A DNA stretch of 64,000 bases from Vulcanimicrobiota bacterium (GCA_027306785.1 DAHUZB010000018.1:1-64000); one strand, 5' to 3'; shown: positions 25,967 to 35,252, counted from the stretch's first letter. Notes: generated from the sequence alone by a model not told the origin. A program made the numbers and translations.

Positions 25967-26721
25967 CGCCGCGTAAACCCCGGCGCCGCCGTCGCGCCTC
26001 GCCCGGGACGCGTATGCGGCCGTTTTGGCTCTTGATTCTGCTGCTCGCGGCGCTCGCGGCGGGCGGCGGCTATGCGCTCGCCTCGTGGCCCGCGCTGCGC
26101 CCGCATACGATCCTCGTCGAAGGCAACCGCGTCGTCACCAAAGACGACGTGCTCGCGCACGCGGCGGTCTCGCTCGATCGGAATCTCTGGCTTCAGAATA
26201 CGGCGGCGATGCGCAAGCGGATCGAGTCGATCCCGTATGTCGACCGCGTCGATATCTCGCGCCGTCTGCCCGCGACGCTGATCCTGCGCGTTACCGAGCG
26301 CACGCCGTTCGCGGTCGTCCGCAGCGGCGACGAGGCGGTCGTGGTCGACGAGCATCTGCGCGTGCTCGCGCCGGCCGATGCGCGCGCCGCGCGCACGTTA
26401 CCGATCTTCGCGGTGAGTGCCGCGCCGACGCTCGGCGCCGGTACGTTCATCACCGATGCGCCGATCGTCGCGTTGCGCGACGACGAAGACGCGTTGCTCG
26501 CCGCGCACATCGCCCCGGCGATGCTCGCGCACGACAAGTACGGCGATCTCGTCGCAACACTGCGCAGCGGGGTGCGCATCCTGCTCGGCGACGAGAGCGA
26601 GCTCGCGACGAAGATCCCGTTGATCGATCCGATCCTCACGCAAGTGGGTCGTGCCGGTCGGCCGATTGCGGCGGTCGATCTACGCGCGGAACACGCGCCG
26701 GTGGTCGTGTACAAACACTAA
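25963..26721 (+). CDS. ftsQ: Cell division protein FtsQ/DivIB
   Basis: 252 aa from GTG 25963, overlapping the HAD stop (GTGA). A basic cytoplasmic stretch (TPRKPRRRRRASPGTRM) leads to one membrane helix (LLILLLAALAAGGGYALAS), then a POTRA domain (PHTILVEGNRVVTKDDVLAH, IESIPYVDRVDISRRLPATL, ILRVTERTPFAVV) and a beta domain (PIFAVSAAP, AVDLRAEHAPVVVYKH). It is a bitopic divisome protein that links FtsK/FtsB/FtsL with FtsA. ATG 26014 is an alternative but would remove the basic tail. ftsA and ftsZ lie 2.7 kb downstream, separated by two genes on the other strand. Confidence 0.9.
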   Translation: MTPRKPRRRRRASPGTRMRPFWLLILLLAALAAGGGYALASWPALRPHTILVEGNRVVTKDDVLAHAAVSLDRNLWLQNTAAMRKRIESIPYVDRVDISRRLPATLILRVTERTPFAVVRSGDEAVVVDEHLRVLAPADARAARTLPIFAVSAAPTLGAGTFITDAPIVALRDDEDALLAAHIAPAMLAHDKYGDLVATLRSGVRILLGDESELATKIPLIDPILTQVGRAGRPIAAVDLRAEHAPVVVYKH

Positions 26722-26750
26722 AAAGAGAGCGGTTCGTGCGAACCGCCCTC
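26720..26750. terminator. Terminator between ftsQ and the convergent small gene
   Basis: GCGGTTCG (26729-26736) and CGAACCGC (26739-26746). On the minus strand it is followed by CTCTCTTTTTAG, a good U tract, so it mainly ends the transcript of the gene at 26780-27073; it may also slow + strand transcription after ftsQ. Confidence 0.6.
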
Positions 26751-26779
26751 CGATCGTCGGCCGTTTCCGGCGTCGCCGT

Positions 26780-27073
26780 CTAGTGACCGGAGAGGTCGAG
26801 ATAGACGAGCACTTCGCCCTTCGAGAGCGAGAGCTTCACCTGATCGCCGACCTTCACTTTGGTGAAGTCGACGGTCGGGCGGCCCGCTTCGAGCGTCGTC
26901 TCCGCGCCGTTGTCCATCGTCACCTGAATGTGCTTGCTGTCGAGAACCTTCTCGACTTTGACGGTGTAGGTGCCGTCGGGGATCAGGCTGGCATCGATGC
27001 TGTTGGCTGCGAGCGCGGCGATCGGGGCTGCGAGCGCGGCGGCGAGTGCGATGAGGGTCAACGGTTTGTACAC
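26780..27073 (-). CDS. Small secreted beta-rich protein
   Basis: 97 aa. A signal peptide (MYKPLTLIALAAALAAPIAA, LA|ANS) leads to a 75-residue domain with alternating strand pattern: YTVKVEKVLDSKHIQVTMD, GAETTLEAGRPTVDFTKVKV, GDQVKLSLSKGEVLVYLDL. The GDQVKLSL segment is OB-fold-like, as in small periplasmic proteins, but I recognise no family. Monocistronic, downstream of the MCP with a 45-base gap, so readthrough from neither side is obvious. Start ATG 27073 fits the signal peptide. Confidence 0.65.
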   Translation of the reverse strand: MYKPLTLIALAAALAAPIAALAANSIDASLIPDGTYTVKVEKVLDSKHIQVTMDNGAETTLEAGRPTVDFTKVKVGDQVKLSLSKGEVLVYLDLSGH

Positions 27074-27118
27074 GGTGTCTCCAACAAGTAGAACGGGGGA
27101 GCCTAGAGTAGCTGCAAA

Positions 27119-29233
27119 CTACGATGATAGCGCAAGTGCGCCGGGGTCTTCTAGTGCCTGCGGCTCGGTTTTTTTGCCGTCGCCGAAGGCGGTTTGGCCG
27201 GTCTGGAACTGCCCGACCAGGTCGCGCAGCGAGTTGGCCTGCGAGCGGACCTCGTCCGCGCTCGTCGCCATCCCGGCGACCGCGTCGGAGTTCTGCCGCC
27301 CGAGATCGGCCGACTGCTGGATGCGCGTGCCGAGCGCCTCGACCGAGGATTGCTGCTCGGTAGAAGCGCGCGCCACTTGCGCGGTACGGTTTTCGATTTC
27401 GGAAACGCTTTCCAGGATCTGATTCGAGGTGATCGCCTGTTCGCGCATCGTGGCGGCCGCCTCGTGGGTCATCGCGCCCATCTGTTCGCTTGCCTTGGCA
27501 AGTTCTTCGGAGGCGCGCGCCTGTTCGGTGGTCGCGACGCTGATCTCGCTCACGAGCTGAGCGACCTCGGTGACGCGGGTGCTGATCGTCTCGATCATCG
27601 AGGTAACGTTACGGGCGCTCTCGGCGTTGCTCTGCACGAGCGAATTCGCGCGCGCGGTGCGTTCGAGCACGGCCGAGGTCCGGCGTTGAATGTCGGCCAC
27701 GAGCGAGCCGATCTGCTTGGTCGAGCTGGCCGAGTTCTCCGCGAGCTTACGAACCTCGTCGGCGACGACGGCGAAGCCGCGGCCGTGCTCGCCCGCGCGG
27801 GCCGCTTCGATCGCGGCGTTGAGCGCGAGCAGATTCGTCTGATCGGCGATCTCTTCGATGAGACCGAGAATCTCGCCGATCTGGCGCGAGGCGCCGTCGA
27901 GGCTCTGCATCTCGGTCACGACGTCCGAGACCGTATCGCTGATCGAGCCCATGCCCTTCGAGAGCGCGAGCACTTCGTTGCGGCCCTCGCGCACTTGCTG
28001 ATCGGTCACGTTCGATTCGGAGCGCACGCGGTCGGCGTTACCCGCGACCTGCACGATCGACGCGGACATCTCTTGCGTGTTCGCAACGGCCTGCTCCACC
28101 ACGGTCGCGAGGTTGAGCAGGTTTTGATCCATCTCTTGGATCGATGCGGTCATCTGCGCGACCGCGCTCGAGATATCGGAGACGCGGCGGGCGACCGCTT
28201 CGGCGTTATCGGCAACGGTGCCGGAGGTGGTCGCGAGATCGTGGGAATACGAGAGTGCCTGCGAGAGCGCGGCGAGTTCTTCTTTCACGCGGTCGTCGAC
28301 CTGCAGCGCGATGGCGCTGGACTGCTCGGATGCGCCCTGAACGGTGAGCGACGCGTGCTGAATCTGTCCGATCATGCCCGAGATGCGATCGGCGAACTCG
28401 TCGATCGACTGTCCGAGCCGCCCCATCAAATCGCGGCCGTGCCAGTGAATGCGCTGGGAGAGATCGCCCATCCCCATCGCCTCGAAGACTTCGACGCAGC
28501 GCCCGACGCTGCGCAGCATGACCGAGCGCAGCCACGTCGCCGAGAGAAACGCGAGGATCACCGCGACGATCATGCCGCCGAAGAGGCCGATCAGACCGAG
28601 CATCCGCGCCTGCATCAGCCGGTTGAAACGATCGTCGGCGAGCTTGTTGAGGGCGTTGAGCATCGATTGGCCGTCGGTGCTCTGCTTCTCGTAGGCGGTG
28701 CTCGAGGGTCCGTTGATCTGCGCGAGCGCCTCGGCGCGTTTTCCCTGCTGAAGCAGGCTCACGGCGGAGAGCGCTTGGAAATCGTAGGCGCTCGCGCTCG
28801 TGCCGAAGGTGTCGACCAGCGGCCCGATCTGCATCGCGATCGCGTCGGGGTTCTTCGAACACTGCGTCGCGCTCAGATCGGTCTGGGCGCTTTTCGCGAT
28901 GAGGTTCGGCGGGCAGAAGATGTCGGTCATCTTGCGCGCGTCGTCGGGGAACTGCTTGACGAGCGTCTTGGCGAGGGCCAGCTGCGTAGCCGCGGCCGCG
29001 GGATCGCTCGCGGTTGCCGCCTCGAGCGTCGCGGCTCGGAGGCTGTCTGCGTCGCCCGCGACCTTGGCGTAGGCCAGCTGACCCGCGATGACGCGGTGGT
29101 CGAGGACTTCGGCTTGCGTGGTGATGCCGTTCATGGCCCAGAGCATGACGGGAACCATCAGGATCATAACGAGGATCACGAGGCCAAAAGCCAGCGTGAG
29201 ACCGCGTTCGAGACTCGTGCGGCGCGCTTCCAT
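27119..29233 (-). CDS. Methyl-accepting chemotaxis protein
   Basis: 704 aa from ATG 29233 (GGAAA eight bases upstream); upstream Met codons add an unrelated leader. First membrane helix (about residues 12-34, [20 protein letters not shown]), a periplasmic ligand domain of about 180 residues with one Cys pair (IFCPPN...TQCSKN), second helix ([20 protein letters not shown]), a HAMP region, then a long cytoplasmic coiled coil. The signalling tip is [39 protein letters not shown]. It sends attractant or repellent signals to CheA/CheW; no che genes are in the window. It presumably works with the flagellin encoded at 10349. Divergent from ftsA. Confidence 0.93.
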   Translation of the reverse strand: MEARRTSLERGLTLAFGLVILVMILMVPVMLWAMNGITTQAEVLDHRVIAGQLAYAKVAGDADSLRAATLEAATASDPAAAATQLALAKTLVKQFPDDARKMTDIFCPPNLIAKSAQTDLSATQCSKNPDAIAMQIGPLVDTFGTSASAYDFQALSAVSLLQQGKRAEALAQINGPSSTAYEKQSTDGQSMLNALNKLADDRFNRLMQARMLGLIGLFGGMIVAVILAFLSATWLRSVMLRSVGRCVEVFEAMGMGDLSQRIHWHGRDLMGRLGQSIDEFADRISGMIGQIQHASLTVQGASEQSSAIALQVDDRVKEELAALSQALSYSHDLATTSGTVADNAEAVARRVSDISSAVAQMTASIQEMDQNLLNLATVVEQAVANTQEMSASIVQVAGNADRVRSESNVTDQQVREGRNEVLALSKGMGSISDTVSDVVTEMQSLDGASRQIGEILGLIEEIADQTNLLALNAAIEAARAGEHGRGFAVVADEVRKLAENSASSTKQIGSLVADIQRRTSAVLERTARANSLVQSNAESARNVTSMIETISTRVTEVAQLVSEISVATTEQARASEELAKASEQMGAMTHEAAATMREQAITSNQILESVSEIENRTAQVARASTEQQSSVEALGTRIQQSADLGRQNSDAVAGMATSADEVRSQANSLRDLVGQFQTGQTAFGDGKKTEPQALEDPGALALSS

Positions 29234-29455
29234 ATCAGTGTTTCCATCGGCCGTTCGGGTGCGCCAGTTTAAGCGGGCGTTATGCTTGGCTCGAAATCGG
29301 GGCCGGGTTGTGCACAGGCTGTCCTCAAGGAGTCGCGGCGGCCCCGCCAAACCCTCCGTGAAAGTTTGGGTATGGGCCCACAACTTGTAGGGTTTCCCGG
29401 CTTGCGCCACAATATATAGCGGTTAAAGCCCCTTCTGGAGTAACAGGAAGAACGG

Positions 29456-30679
29456 ATGAAGCACGAGACCGTCTGCGGCCTCGATATCGGCACGACCAAG
29501 ACCTGCGCGGTCGTTGCCGTGGATGGCCCGAACGGGCTCGAGATCGTCGGGGTCGGCGAGGCGCCGTCGCTCGGGATGCGCAAGGGGGTCGTGGTCGATC
29601 TCGATGAGACGATCAAGTCGATCGAGGCCGCGACCGAACGAGCCGAGCGCATGGCGGGCGTGCACGTCGGCGACGTCTACGTCGGCATCACCGGCGATCA
29701 TATCCGCTCCACCAACAACCGCGCCGTGGTGGCGACGACGAGCGAGGACCGCGAGGTCTCGGCAACCGACGTTCGCCGCGTCATCGACGCGAGCAAGATC
29801 ATCAACCTGCCCGCCGATCGTCAGATCATTCACGCGCTGCCGCGCTACTTCACCGTCGACGGTCAGGAAGGCGTGGAGGATCCGATCGGCATGGCGGGCG
29901 GTCGGCTCGAAGTCGACACGCACATCATCACGGGCGGCACGACCTTCATCACCAACGTGCTCAAATGCGTGCACCGCGCGGGACTCGAGGCGGCGGGACT
30001 GGTCTTCGAACCGTTGGCGAGTTCGCACGCCGTGCTCTTCACCGAGGAAAAACAGGTCGGCGCGGTGCTGCTCGATATCGGCGGCGGCACGACCGACATC
30101 GCCGTCTATTCGCTCGGCAGCGCGATCTACACCGCGACCGTTCCGGTCGGCGGCAACATTCTCACGAGCGACATCTCGCTCGGGCTGAAAACTTCGCTTG
30201 CGGAAGCGGAAGAGGTGAAGAAGCAATTCGGCGCGGGCATCGGCGATAACGGCGAGCAGACGTTCAGCGTGCGCGGCCTCGACGGGCGCACCACGAAGGA
30301 CGTGACCACGCCGCAACTGCGCGCGATCGTCGTTCCGCGCGTGCTCGAGACGCTGCGCATGGCGAAGGCGAAGATCGTGGAGAACGTGCCGCGCGATCTC
30401 GTGCTCGGCGAGGTCGTGATCACCGGCGGCGGCGCGAATCTTCCCGGCCTGCTGCCGATCGCCGAAGAAGTCTTCGGGCTGCCGACGCGCGTGGGCGTGC
30501 CGAGCGCGATCGGCGGACTGACCGATGCGATGAATCAGCCGCAGTACGCGACCGCGATCGGTCTCGTGCTCTTCGGCGCACACGGCGAAACCGAGGTCGG
30601 CGAAGGCCCGCGGCGCGGCGCGGGCGGTGCGGCGATCCTCACGCGAATCAAGAAGTGGTTCGCGGACCTTTGGAATTGA
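29456..30679 (+). CDS. ftsA: Cell division protein FtsA
   Basis: 407 aa; AGGAAG five bases before ATG 29456. Actin fold with phosphate-1 loop GLDIGTTKTCAVVA, the SHS2/1C insertion (VGDVYVGITGDHIRSTNNRA), phosphate-2 VLLDIGGGTTDIAVY, and adenosine motif VITGGGANLPGLLPIAEE. The C-terminus AILTRIKKWFADLW is an amphipathic helix that anchors FtsA to the membrane. It tethers FtsZ and recruits the divisome. ftsZ follows after 56 bases. About 220 bases upstream, shared with the divergent MCP, contain AATATATAG near 29411 as a possible -10 without a good -35. Confidence 0.96.
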   Translation: MKHETVCGLDIGTTKTCAVVAVDGPNGLEIVGVGEAPSLGMRKGVVVDLDETIKSIEAATERAERMAGVHVGDVYVGITGDHIRSTNNRAVVATTSEDREVSATDVRRVIDASKIINLPADRQIIHALPRYFTVDGQEGVEDPIGMAGGRLEVDTHIITGGTTFITNVLKCVHRAGLEAAGLVFEPLASSHAVLFTEEKQVGAVLLDIGGGTTDIAVYSLGSAIYTATVPVGGNILTSDISLGLKTSLAEAEEVKKQFGAGIGDNGEQTFSVRGLDGRTTKDVTTPQLRAIVVPRVLETLRMAKAKIVENVPRDLVLGEVVITGGGANLPGLLPIAEEVFGLPTRVGVPSAIGGLTDAMNQPQYATAIGLVLFGAHGETEVGEGPRRGAGGAAILTRIKKWFADLWN

Positions 30680-30735
30680 GACCGGAGCGCGGTCAACACC
30701 CCATTCAACTCTCGTTCATCGAGGAGCACACGAAC

Positions 30736-31809
30736 ATGGCAGACGCACGACGCTTTCAACCCGAGCATTCCGCCGCGATCAAGGTGATCGGCGTGGGCGG
30801 AGGCGGCTGCAACGCCGTCAATCGCATGATCCAAGCCGGTCTCTCCGGGGTCGATTTCTTCTCGGTCAATTCCGATGTGCAGGCGCTGCGTAACGCGCTC
30901 ACCGAGAATACCGTGCACATCGGCAACGGCATGACGCGCGGTCTCGGCGCGGGCGCGAATCCGTCGCTCGGTCGCGAAGCCGCCGAAGAGTCGCGTGAAG
31001 ATCTCTCGATGATCCTCGACGGCGCCGATTTGGTCTTCATCACGGCGGGTATGGGCGGCGGCACCGGCAGCGGTGCGGCGCCGGTGATCGCCGAACTCGC
31101 GCGCGAATCGGGCGCGCTCACGATCGCGGTCGTCACCAAACCCTTCGCCTTCGAAGGCAAGAAGCGCATGCAGACCGCCGAGCACGCGATCGCGGAGCTC
31201 GAGACCAAGGTCGACACGCTGATCACGATTCCGAACGAGCGCATCCTCCAGGTGATCGAGAAGCGCACGCCGCTCAACGAGGCGTTTTCGTACGCCGACG
31301 ACGTGCTGCGTCAAGGCATTCAGGGCATCAGCGATCTGATCACGCAGCCCGGCTTGATCAACCTCGACTTCGCCGACGTCAAGACGATCATGACCGACGC
31401 GGGCTCCGCGATGATGGGCATCGGCGAAGGCTCGGGCGAGCATCGCGCCGCCGATGCCGCGCAGAAGGCGATCGCATCGCCGCTGCTCGAGACCACGATC
31501 GAAGGCGCGCGCGGCGTGATCTTCAACATCACCGGCGGTCCCGATATGGCGATGTACGAAGTGAACGAAGCCGCCGAGATGATCAGCCGTGCGGTCGACA
31601 ACGACGCGCAGATCATCTTCGGTGCGTCGATCGACCCGAATATGACCGGCAAGGTGCGCGTGACCGTGCTTGCCGCGGGCTTCGGCGCGGCGCGCACCTA
31701 TCGCCCGTCGCTCGGCGCGACCACGTTCGATACGGGCAAGCTCGATGCGGTGACGCCCGTGAACATGGACGACATCGAAGTTCCGGCGTTCCTTCGTTAC
31801 CGCGGCTAG
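30736..31809 (+). CDS. ftsZ: Cell division protein FtsZ
   Basis: 357 aa from ATG 30736 (GAGGAG nine bases upstream); the frame is open further upstream through the end of ftsA but without a ribosome site. GTP-binding KVIGVGGGGCNAVNRMI, tubulin signature GGGTGSG (about residues 108-114), NERILQVIEKRTPLNEAF, and T7 loop NLDFADVKTIM with the catalytic acidic residue. The C-terminal peptide is DDIEVPAFLRYRG, which binds FtsA. It forms the cytokinetic ring. The linker between core and peptide is very short (about 25 residues). Confidence 0.97.
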   Translation: MADARRFQPEHSAAIKVIGVGGGGCNAVNRMIQAGLSGVDFFSVNSDVQALRNALTENTVHIGNGMTRGLGAGANPSLGREAAEESREDLSMILDGADLVFITAGMGGGTGSGAAPVIAELARESGALTIAVVTKPFAFEGKKRMQTAEHAIAELETKVDTLITIPNERILQVIEKRTPLNEAFSYADDVLRQGIQGISDLITQPGLINLDFADVKTIMTDAGSAMMGIGEGSGEHRAADAAQKAIASPLLETTIEGARGVIFNITGGPDMAMYEVNEAAEMISRAVDNDAQIIFGASIDPNMTGKVRVTVLAAGFGAARTYRPSLGATTFDTGKLDAVTPVNMDDIEVPAFLRYRG

Positions 31810-31814
31810 TAGAC

Positions 31815-32636
31815 GTGGAGAACGGTTTCAGCGCGCGGGTGCTCACCGATTCGGTGAGCCCCGCGGGCATTCGTTTGACGACGCTGGAAGTGCGCTTCCC
31901 GCGCTTTGTCCTGAGCGAATTTAACACGCACAGAACGTTTTCTCGAAATTCGAGTTCATCTCGTGCCGTGCCAACCAAGAAAATGATCGAACGCGTGCTG
32001 CAGAATCCCGCCATGCCGGTGGAATGGGGCGTCAACAAACCGGGAATGTCGGCGAGCGAGGCGCTTAGCGATGCGCAAGCGCAAGAAGCAAAAGCTGAAT
32101 GGCTGCGTGCCCGCGACAGCGCCGTGCAGCACGTGCGAAACATGCAGCAATTCAACGTTCACAAACAAGTCGTCAATCGCATGCTCGAACCGTTCATGTG
32201 GCATACCGTGATCGTGACCGCCACCGAATGGGGGAATTTCTTCGCGCTTCGTTGCGCGCCGAATGCGCAGCCCGAGATTCGCGTTGCGGCGGAGCTGATG
32301 CGCGACGCAATGGCGGCGTCGGCGCCGCGTTCCGTCGCGATCGACGAGTGGCATCTGCCGCTCGTGCAAGACGACGAGCGCGATTTTCCGATCGAGGATC
32401 TCAAAAAAATCAGCGCCGCGCGCTGCGCGCGCGTTTCGTACCTCACGCACGACGGCAATCGCGACGTCGATAAGGATATCGAACTCTGCGAGCGTCTGCG
32501 CGCGGATCGTCACCTGAGTCCGTTCGAGCATGTCGCGACGCCGAGCGGCGACGATGGCTCCCACGCGAACTTCCGCGGTTGGGTGCAGATGCGCAAGGAG
32601 ATCGAAGGCGAGCTTCGCTCGATCTCCAGTCTCTAG
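31815..32636 (+). CDS. thyX: FAD-dependent thymidylate synthase ThyX
   Basis: 273 aa from GTG 31815, five bases after the ftsZ stop. Makes dTMP from dUMP with methylene-THF, FAD and NADPH. The ThyX signature RHRxxSxNxxSxR appears as THRTFSRNSSSSRA (first Arg is Thr), as in a divergent ThyX branch; ERVLQNPAMPVEWGVNKPGM and RMLEPFMWHTVIVTATEWGNFFALR also fit that branch. The C-terminal part (ISAARCARVSYLTHDGN, HLSPFEHVATPSG, NFRGWVQMRKEIEG) holds conserved dUMP-binding elements. That 3' part is repeated in degenerate form at 33156-33401. No Shine-Dalgarno; probably translated by coupling to ftsZ. Confidence 0.9.
   Translation: MENGFSARVLTDSVSPAGIRLTTLEVRFPRFVLSEFNTHRTFSRNSSSSRAVPTKKMIERVLQNPAMPVEWGVNKPGMSASEALSDAQAQEAKAEWLRARDSAVQHVRNMQQFNVHKQVVNRMLEPFMWHTVIVTATEWGNFFALRCAPNAQPEIRVAAELMRDAMAASAPRSVAIDEWHLPLVQDDERDFPIEDLKKISAARCARVSYLTHDGNRDVDKDIELCERLRADRHLSPFEHVATPSGDDGSHANFRGWVQMRKEIEGELRSISSL
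32391..32610 (+). repeat. thyX 3' repeat, copy 1 (within thyX)
   Basis: Direct repeat of about 220 bp shared with 33162-33381. By eye the two copies are roughly 85% identical, and most differences are at third codon positions. Copy 1 is the functional 3' end of thyX. Confidence 0.85.
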
Positions 32637-32705
32637 TCGAGTGAAGCCGGTCCGCCTTGGAATAGGGAAAGGGAACTAGCTCACGCTCGGTAACGTTATG
32701 CGCTC

Positions 32706-33119
32706 ATGAAGATCACGAGCTACAGCACCGCACTTGCCGTCACCCTCGCCCTCGTGGCCATCAGCGGCCGGTGGGCGGCCGCGAATCCCGACCGGAATCT
32801 CGTCGTGGTGACAAATAACGCCGACGTCTGCGTCAAAATCGATGCAATTGGTGTCGCAGCTCCGCCGGACGGGAACTTCAGTCGCCCGAACCATGACTGG
32901 GCGCAGGTTGGCCGGTACGAGGAACGCGATGCGGCACCCGGCCAAACGGTCCGTTTCGAGGCGCTCGATGGAGTCCGCGCTCAAGTGTGGGCGAGCCTCC
33001 GTCCTTCCGCCGATTGCCACTCGAAGACCATCGGCGGATCCGGCCCCTATGTGACGCAGGCTCCCCGCGTGCACCTCATTTTCGCGCACCACAGATTCAC
33101 GCAAGTTGCGCTTCTTTAA
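32706..33119 (+). CDS. Hypothetical secreted protein between the two thyX 3' ends
   Basis: 137 aa with a signal peptide (MKITSYSTALAVTLALVAIS, ending AAA) and a mature domain of about 110 residues: NLVVVTNNADVCVKIDAIGV, GQTVRFEALDGVRAQVWASL, DCHSKTIGGSGPYVTQAP, HLIFAHHRF. Two Cys could form a disulfide; beta-rich pattern. No family recognised. It is the only gene between thyX and the second thyX 3' fragment, so it may have arrived with the event that duplicated that end. Start ATG 32706; Shine-Dalgarno not clear. Confidence 0.55.
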   Translation: MKITSYSTALAVTLALVAISGRWAAANPDRNLVVVTNNADVCVKIDAIGVAAPPDGNFSRPNHDWAQVGRYEERDAAPGQTVRFEALDGVRAQVWASLRPSADCHSKTIGGSGPYVTQAPRVHLIFAHHRFTQVALL

Positions 33120-33155
33120 CGCCCGCTAACAACAACCGCGTCACCCCCGCCCGGC

Positions 33156-33401
33156 ATGCCCATCGAGGACTTGAAAAAGATCAGCGCGGCACGTTGCGCG
33201 CGCGTCTCGTACCTCACGCACGACGGCAATCGCGACATCGCAAAAGACGTCGAGCTTTGCGAACGTCTGCGCGCGGATCGACATCTGAGCCCGTTCGAAC
33301 ACGTCGCGACGCCGAGCGGCGACGATGCCTTCCACGCGAACTTCCGCGGCTGGGTGCAGATGCGCAAATCGATCGAACGCGCATTGATCGAGCGACCCTG
33401 A
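33156..33401 (+). pseudogene. thyX 3'-terminal fragment (copy 2)
   Basis: 81 codons from MPIEDLKKISAARCARVSYL to RKSIERALIERP, colinear with the last quarter of ThyX (from FPIEDLKKIS). It lacks the FAD and ThyX-motif regions and so cannot be an enzyme. Its reading frame is open and changes are mostly synonymous (for example GCC/GCG, CGC/CGT, GAG/GAA), so it diverged as part of a working gene rather than by decay in place. Best explained as the displaced 3' end of another thyX allele left by recombination or integration. The gap 33402-33611 after it holds no feature I can support. Confidence 0.85.
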
Positions 33402-33611
33402 AGAAGGTCGTCCAGCGCTTGCTTCGGGTTCGCAAGGAGGACTTGGACCGGGGGCCGAGGCGTAGTCGCAACAAGGGAAGCCCCAGCCAAAGCGATAGCT
33501 GTGATTTAGGGCGCTATTTTCAGAGTTGGATCACGAGGATTTTCGCACGGAGGCAGTCCGGCGTCGTCGCTTATCGTTGCCGAATCGTTTCCCCCCGAGC
33601 ACCGTCGGTCT

Positions 33612-34418
33612 TCATAGAATGTGCTCGGTAAAGTAGCTACGATCCCGGCGACGACGCTCCGCGGCTGGCGTCCAGGCTAGGTATATGCTGTTCCGATAGT
33701 CATCAAGGCTCGCGCAGCGTTTGAGCGATGTCTCGTAGCGCAAGAGCATGGAGGGCTTCATCCCGAGCAAAACCGCGGCGACCGCAGCCACCAACGACGC
33801 CGGAACATGTGAGAGGCTCAGGTTGGCGCTCCAGCCCGCCGCGTCGCGGTGGATTGCCGCGGTCAGCGTGACAGCCGATGAAATACCCTGCCCAACGGCC
33901 GCGATGACGGTAGCAAAACGCCCAGCGCGGACGAGCGCGAAGACCGGCTTCGCTCTTGTCGCGGAATGGCCGATCGGCAAGACGCGGAGCGCGAAGCCGA
34001 GCACGCCTCCGAGGATAGTCGCGAGCGCAAGGCTGATGCGAAGGGTGGAAATGTGCGAAGGCCCCGACGTGGCGGTGCAGGCGAGGAAAAGCCCCGCAGC
34101 GATTGTGGCGAGGTCGACGAGCGTCTCCAGATGATCGCTCGCCTGCTTGCGCTGAATTTCACGACGGGTGGCGTCGGCAAGATATTTTGGCGACACCATA
34201 TTTTCGACGATGCGTTTCTCATTTTGCCACCTGCGCGATTTCTCGTCGACGAAGTCACGACCGAGCGGATGCGGCGCGTATGCATCTTTCTCGTCAACTG
34301 CATCGCGAATGAACTCGCGGATCTCTTCGACGCGTTCGTCGATCAGATCGTCGGGATAACCGCGCAGATAAAAGCGATATTTCGAGAGGTATGCTTCTGC
34401 ATAGCTGACGTGCGGCAT
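33612..34418 (-). CDS. Membrane protein with N-terminal HAAS/DUF1700-like helical domain
   Basis: 268 aa. The N-terminus (YAEAYLSKYRFYLRGYPDDL, IDERVEEIREFIRDAVDEK) resembles the helical HAAS/DUF1700 domain usually encoded just after a PadR regulator, which is the case here (3-base gap). About five hydrophobic segments follow (LVDLATIAAGLFLACT, ISLALATILGGVLGFALRV, FATVIAAVGQGISSAVTL, VPASLVAAVAAVLLGM). Such proteins are thought to sense or process a membrane signal for the PadR partner. GC is lower than in the core genes. It is on the left side of the accessory region. Family assignment is by resemblance. Confidence 0.65.
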   Translation of the reverse strand: MPHVSYAEAYLSKYRFYLRGYPDDLIDERVEEIREFIRDAVDEKDAYAPHPLGRDFVDEKSRRWQNEKRIVENMVSPKYLADATRREIQRKQASDHLETLVDLATIAAGLFLACTATSGPSHISTLRISLALATILGGVLGFALRVLPIGHSATRAKPVFALVRAGRFATVIAAVGQGISSAVTLTAAIHRDAAGWSANLSLSHVPASLVAAVAAVLLGMKPSMLLRYETSLKRCASLDDYRNSIYLAWTPAAERRRRDRSYFTEHIL

Positions 34419-34421
34419 TAA

Positions 34422-34736
34422 CTATGCCTGCCCTCCAAGAAGGGCTTCCATTGAACTGCGAAATTGCGGCCATGCGGATCGCGCGCGGCCGAGGTGCTTG
34501 CGCCCCTTATCGGTTAGGGCCCAAGTCTTCCGCTTTCGCCCTCCATCGAGCGACCAGGTGCCTTCGATTTTACCGCTTGCTTCAAGGCGCGCGAGGGTCG
34601 GATAGAGGGTTCCGTCCGAGAGATCTTGACCAGTCACGTCTCTTACCCGAAGCATCAGACGATAACCGTGATCCGGCCGGCGATCGAGGAGAGCCAGGAT
34701 GGTAAATTCGAGGCTATCGCGGTGGAGCGGCCCCAT
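34422..34736 (-). CDS. PadR-family transcriptional regulator
   Basis: 104 aa. Winged helix typical of PadR: LEFTILALLDRRPDHGYRLM, LSDGTLYPTLARLEASGKIE, GGRKRKTWALTDKGRKHL, with a short C-terminal helix for dimerisation (small PadR subfamily 2). ATG 34736 has GGAGGT just upstream. A good sigma70 promoter on the minus strand lies at 34769-34797. PadR proteins generally repress their own operon, here with the HAAS-type membrane protein, until a ligand or signal releases them. Confidence 0.88.
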   Translation of the reverse strand: MGPLHRDSLEFTILALLDRRPDHGYRLMLRVRDVTGQDLSDGTLYPTLARLEASGKIEGTWSLDGGRKRKTWALTDKGRKHLGRARSAWPQFRSSMEALLGGQA

Positions 34737-34740
34737 GTGA

Positions 34741-34797
34741 TACCTCCGATTTTAGGTACATGCCTCGAAGTATAGGGGTCGATGGCGCTCTCGTCAA
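34741..34797 (-). promoter_or_regulatory. Sigma70 promoter and possible PadR operator
   Basis: On the minus strand: TTGACG (34797-34792), 17-bp spacer, TATACT (34774-34769), near consensus. Downstream, TACCT (34757-34753) and AGGTA (34745-34741) form inverted arms around AAAATCGG, which would overlap the start of transcription and the ribosome site. Operator role is inferred from self-regulation common in PadR systems. Confidence 0.6.
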
Positions 34798-34892
34798 GCG
34801 CGGCATCAGCGCGATTCGAATGGTGCGTGCATCGAGCGATAGAATGGGCTGGGAGCACTTAATTACGAGACGCGCATTTGCGAGGAATAACC

Positions 34893-35252
34893 ATGCAGCA
34901 GGTTGCACTCATGGAGCTCGCGGTCACCAGCGATCTTTTGCCAGCGCTTTCAATGGCGCTGGAACCGTAGGCAGGCGATCGCGCGGTAGTCATCGATCTC
35001 CTAGGTCGTCCATGTGTCGGATTCGCGGTGACACGAATGTTGCGGCGCTTTGCGAGCCTGGGGGCGGGGCGCGGTTCCGCGCTACGGTCCGCTTCATCGC
35101 TTTACGGTGCCTTGGCGCACTTGTGCCGTCGCTCGAATTTCGAGGGTTCAAGAGCATGCTTCTTGATGCCAACCTACCGGATCGAACTCCGTGCGAGCGG
35201 GGCCTTTTCGCGGTGCTTCGTCATCGTGCCGCTCGAGCAAGAAACGATATAA
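34893..35252 (+). pseudogene. Possible broken hypothetical gene with in-frame stop
   Basis: GAGGA lies seven bases before ATG 34893. The frame reads MQQVALMELAVTSDLLPALS, MALEP, then TAG (34968-34970), then AGDRAVVIDLLGRPCVGFAV, TRMLRRF and stays open to 35252. The sequence on both sides of the stop looks protein-like at first but becomes Arg/Ser-rich after about 35050. No family recognised. It could be a decayed gene, a 25-aa peptide, or chance. The remaining stretch 34798-35287 shows nothing else I can support. Confidence 0.25.
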
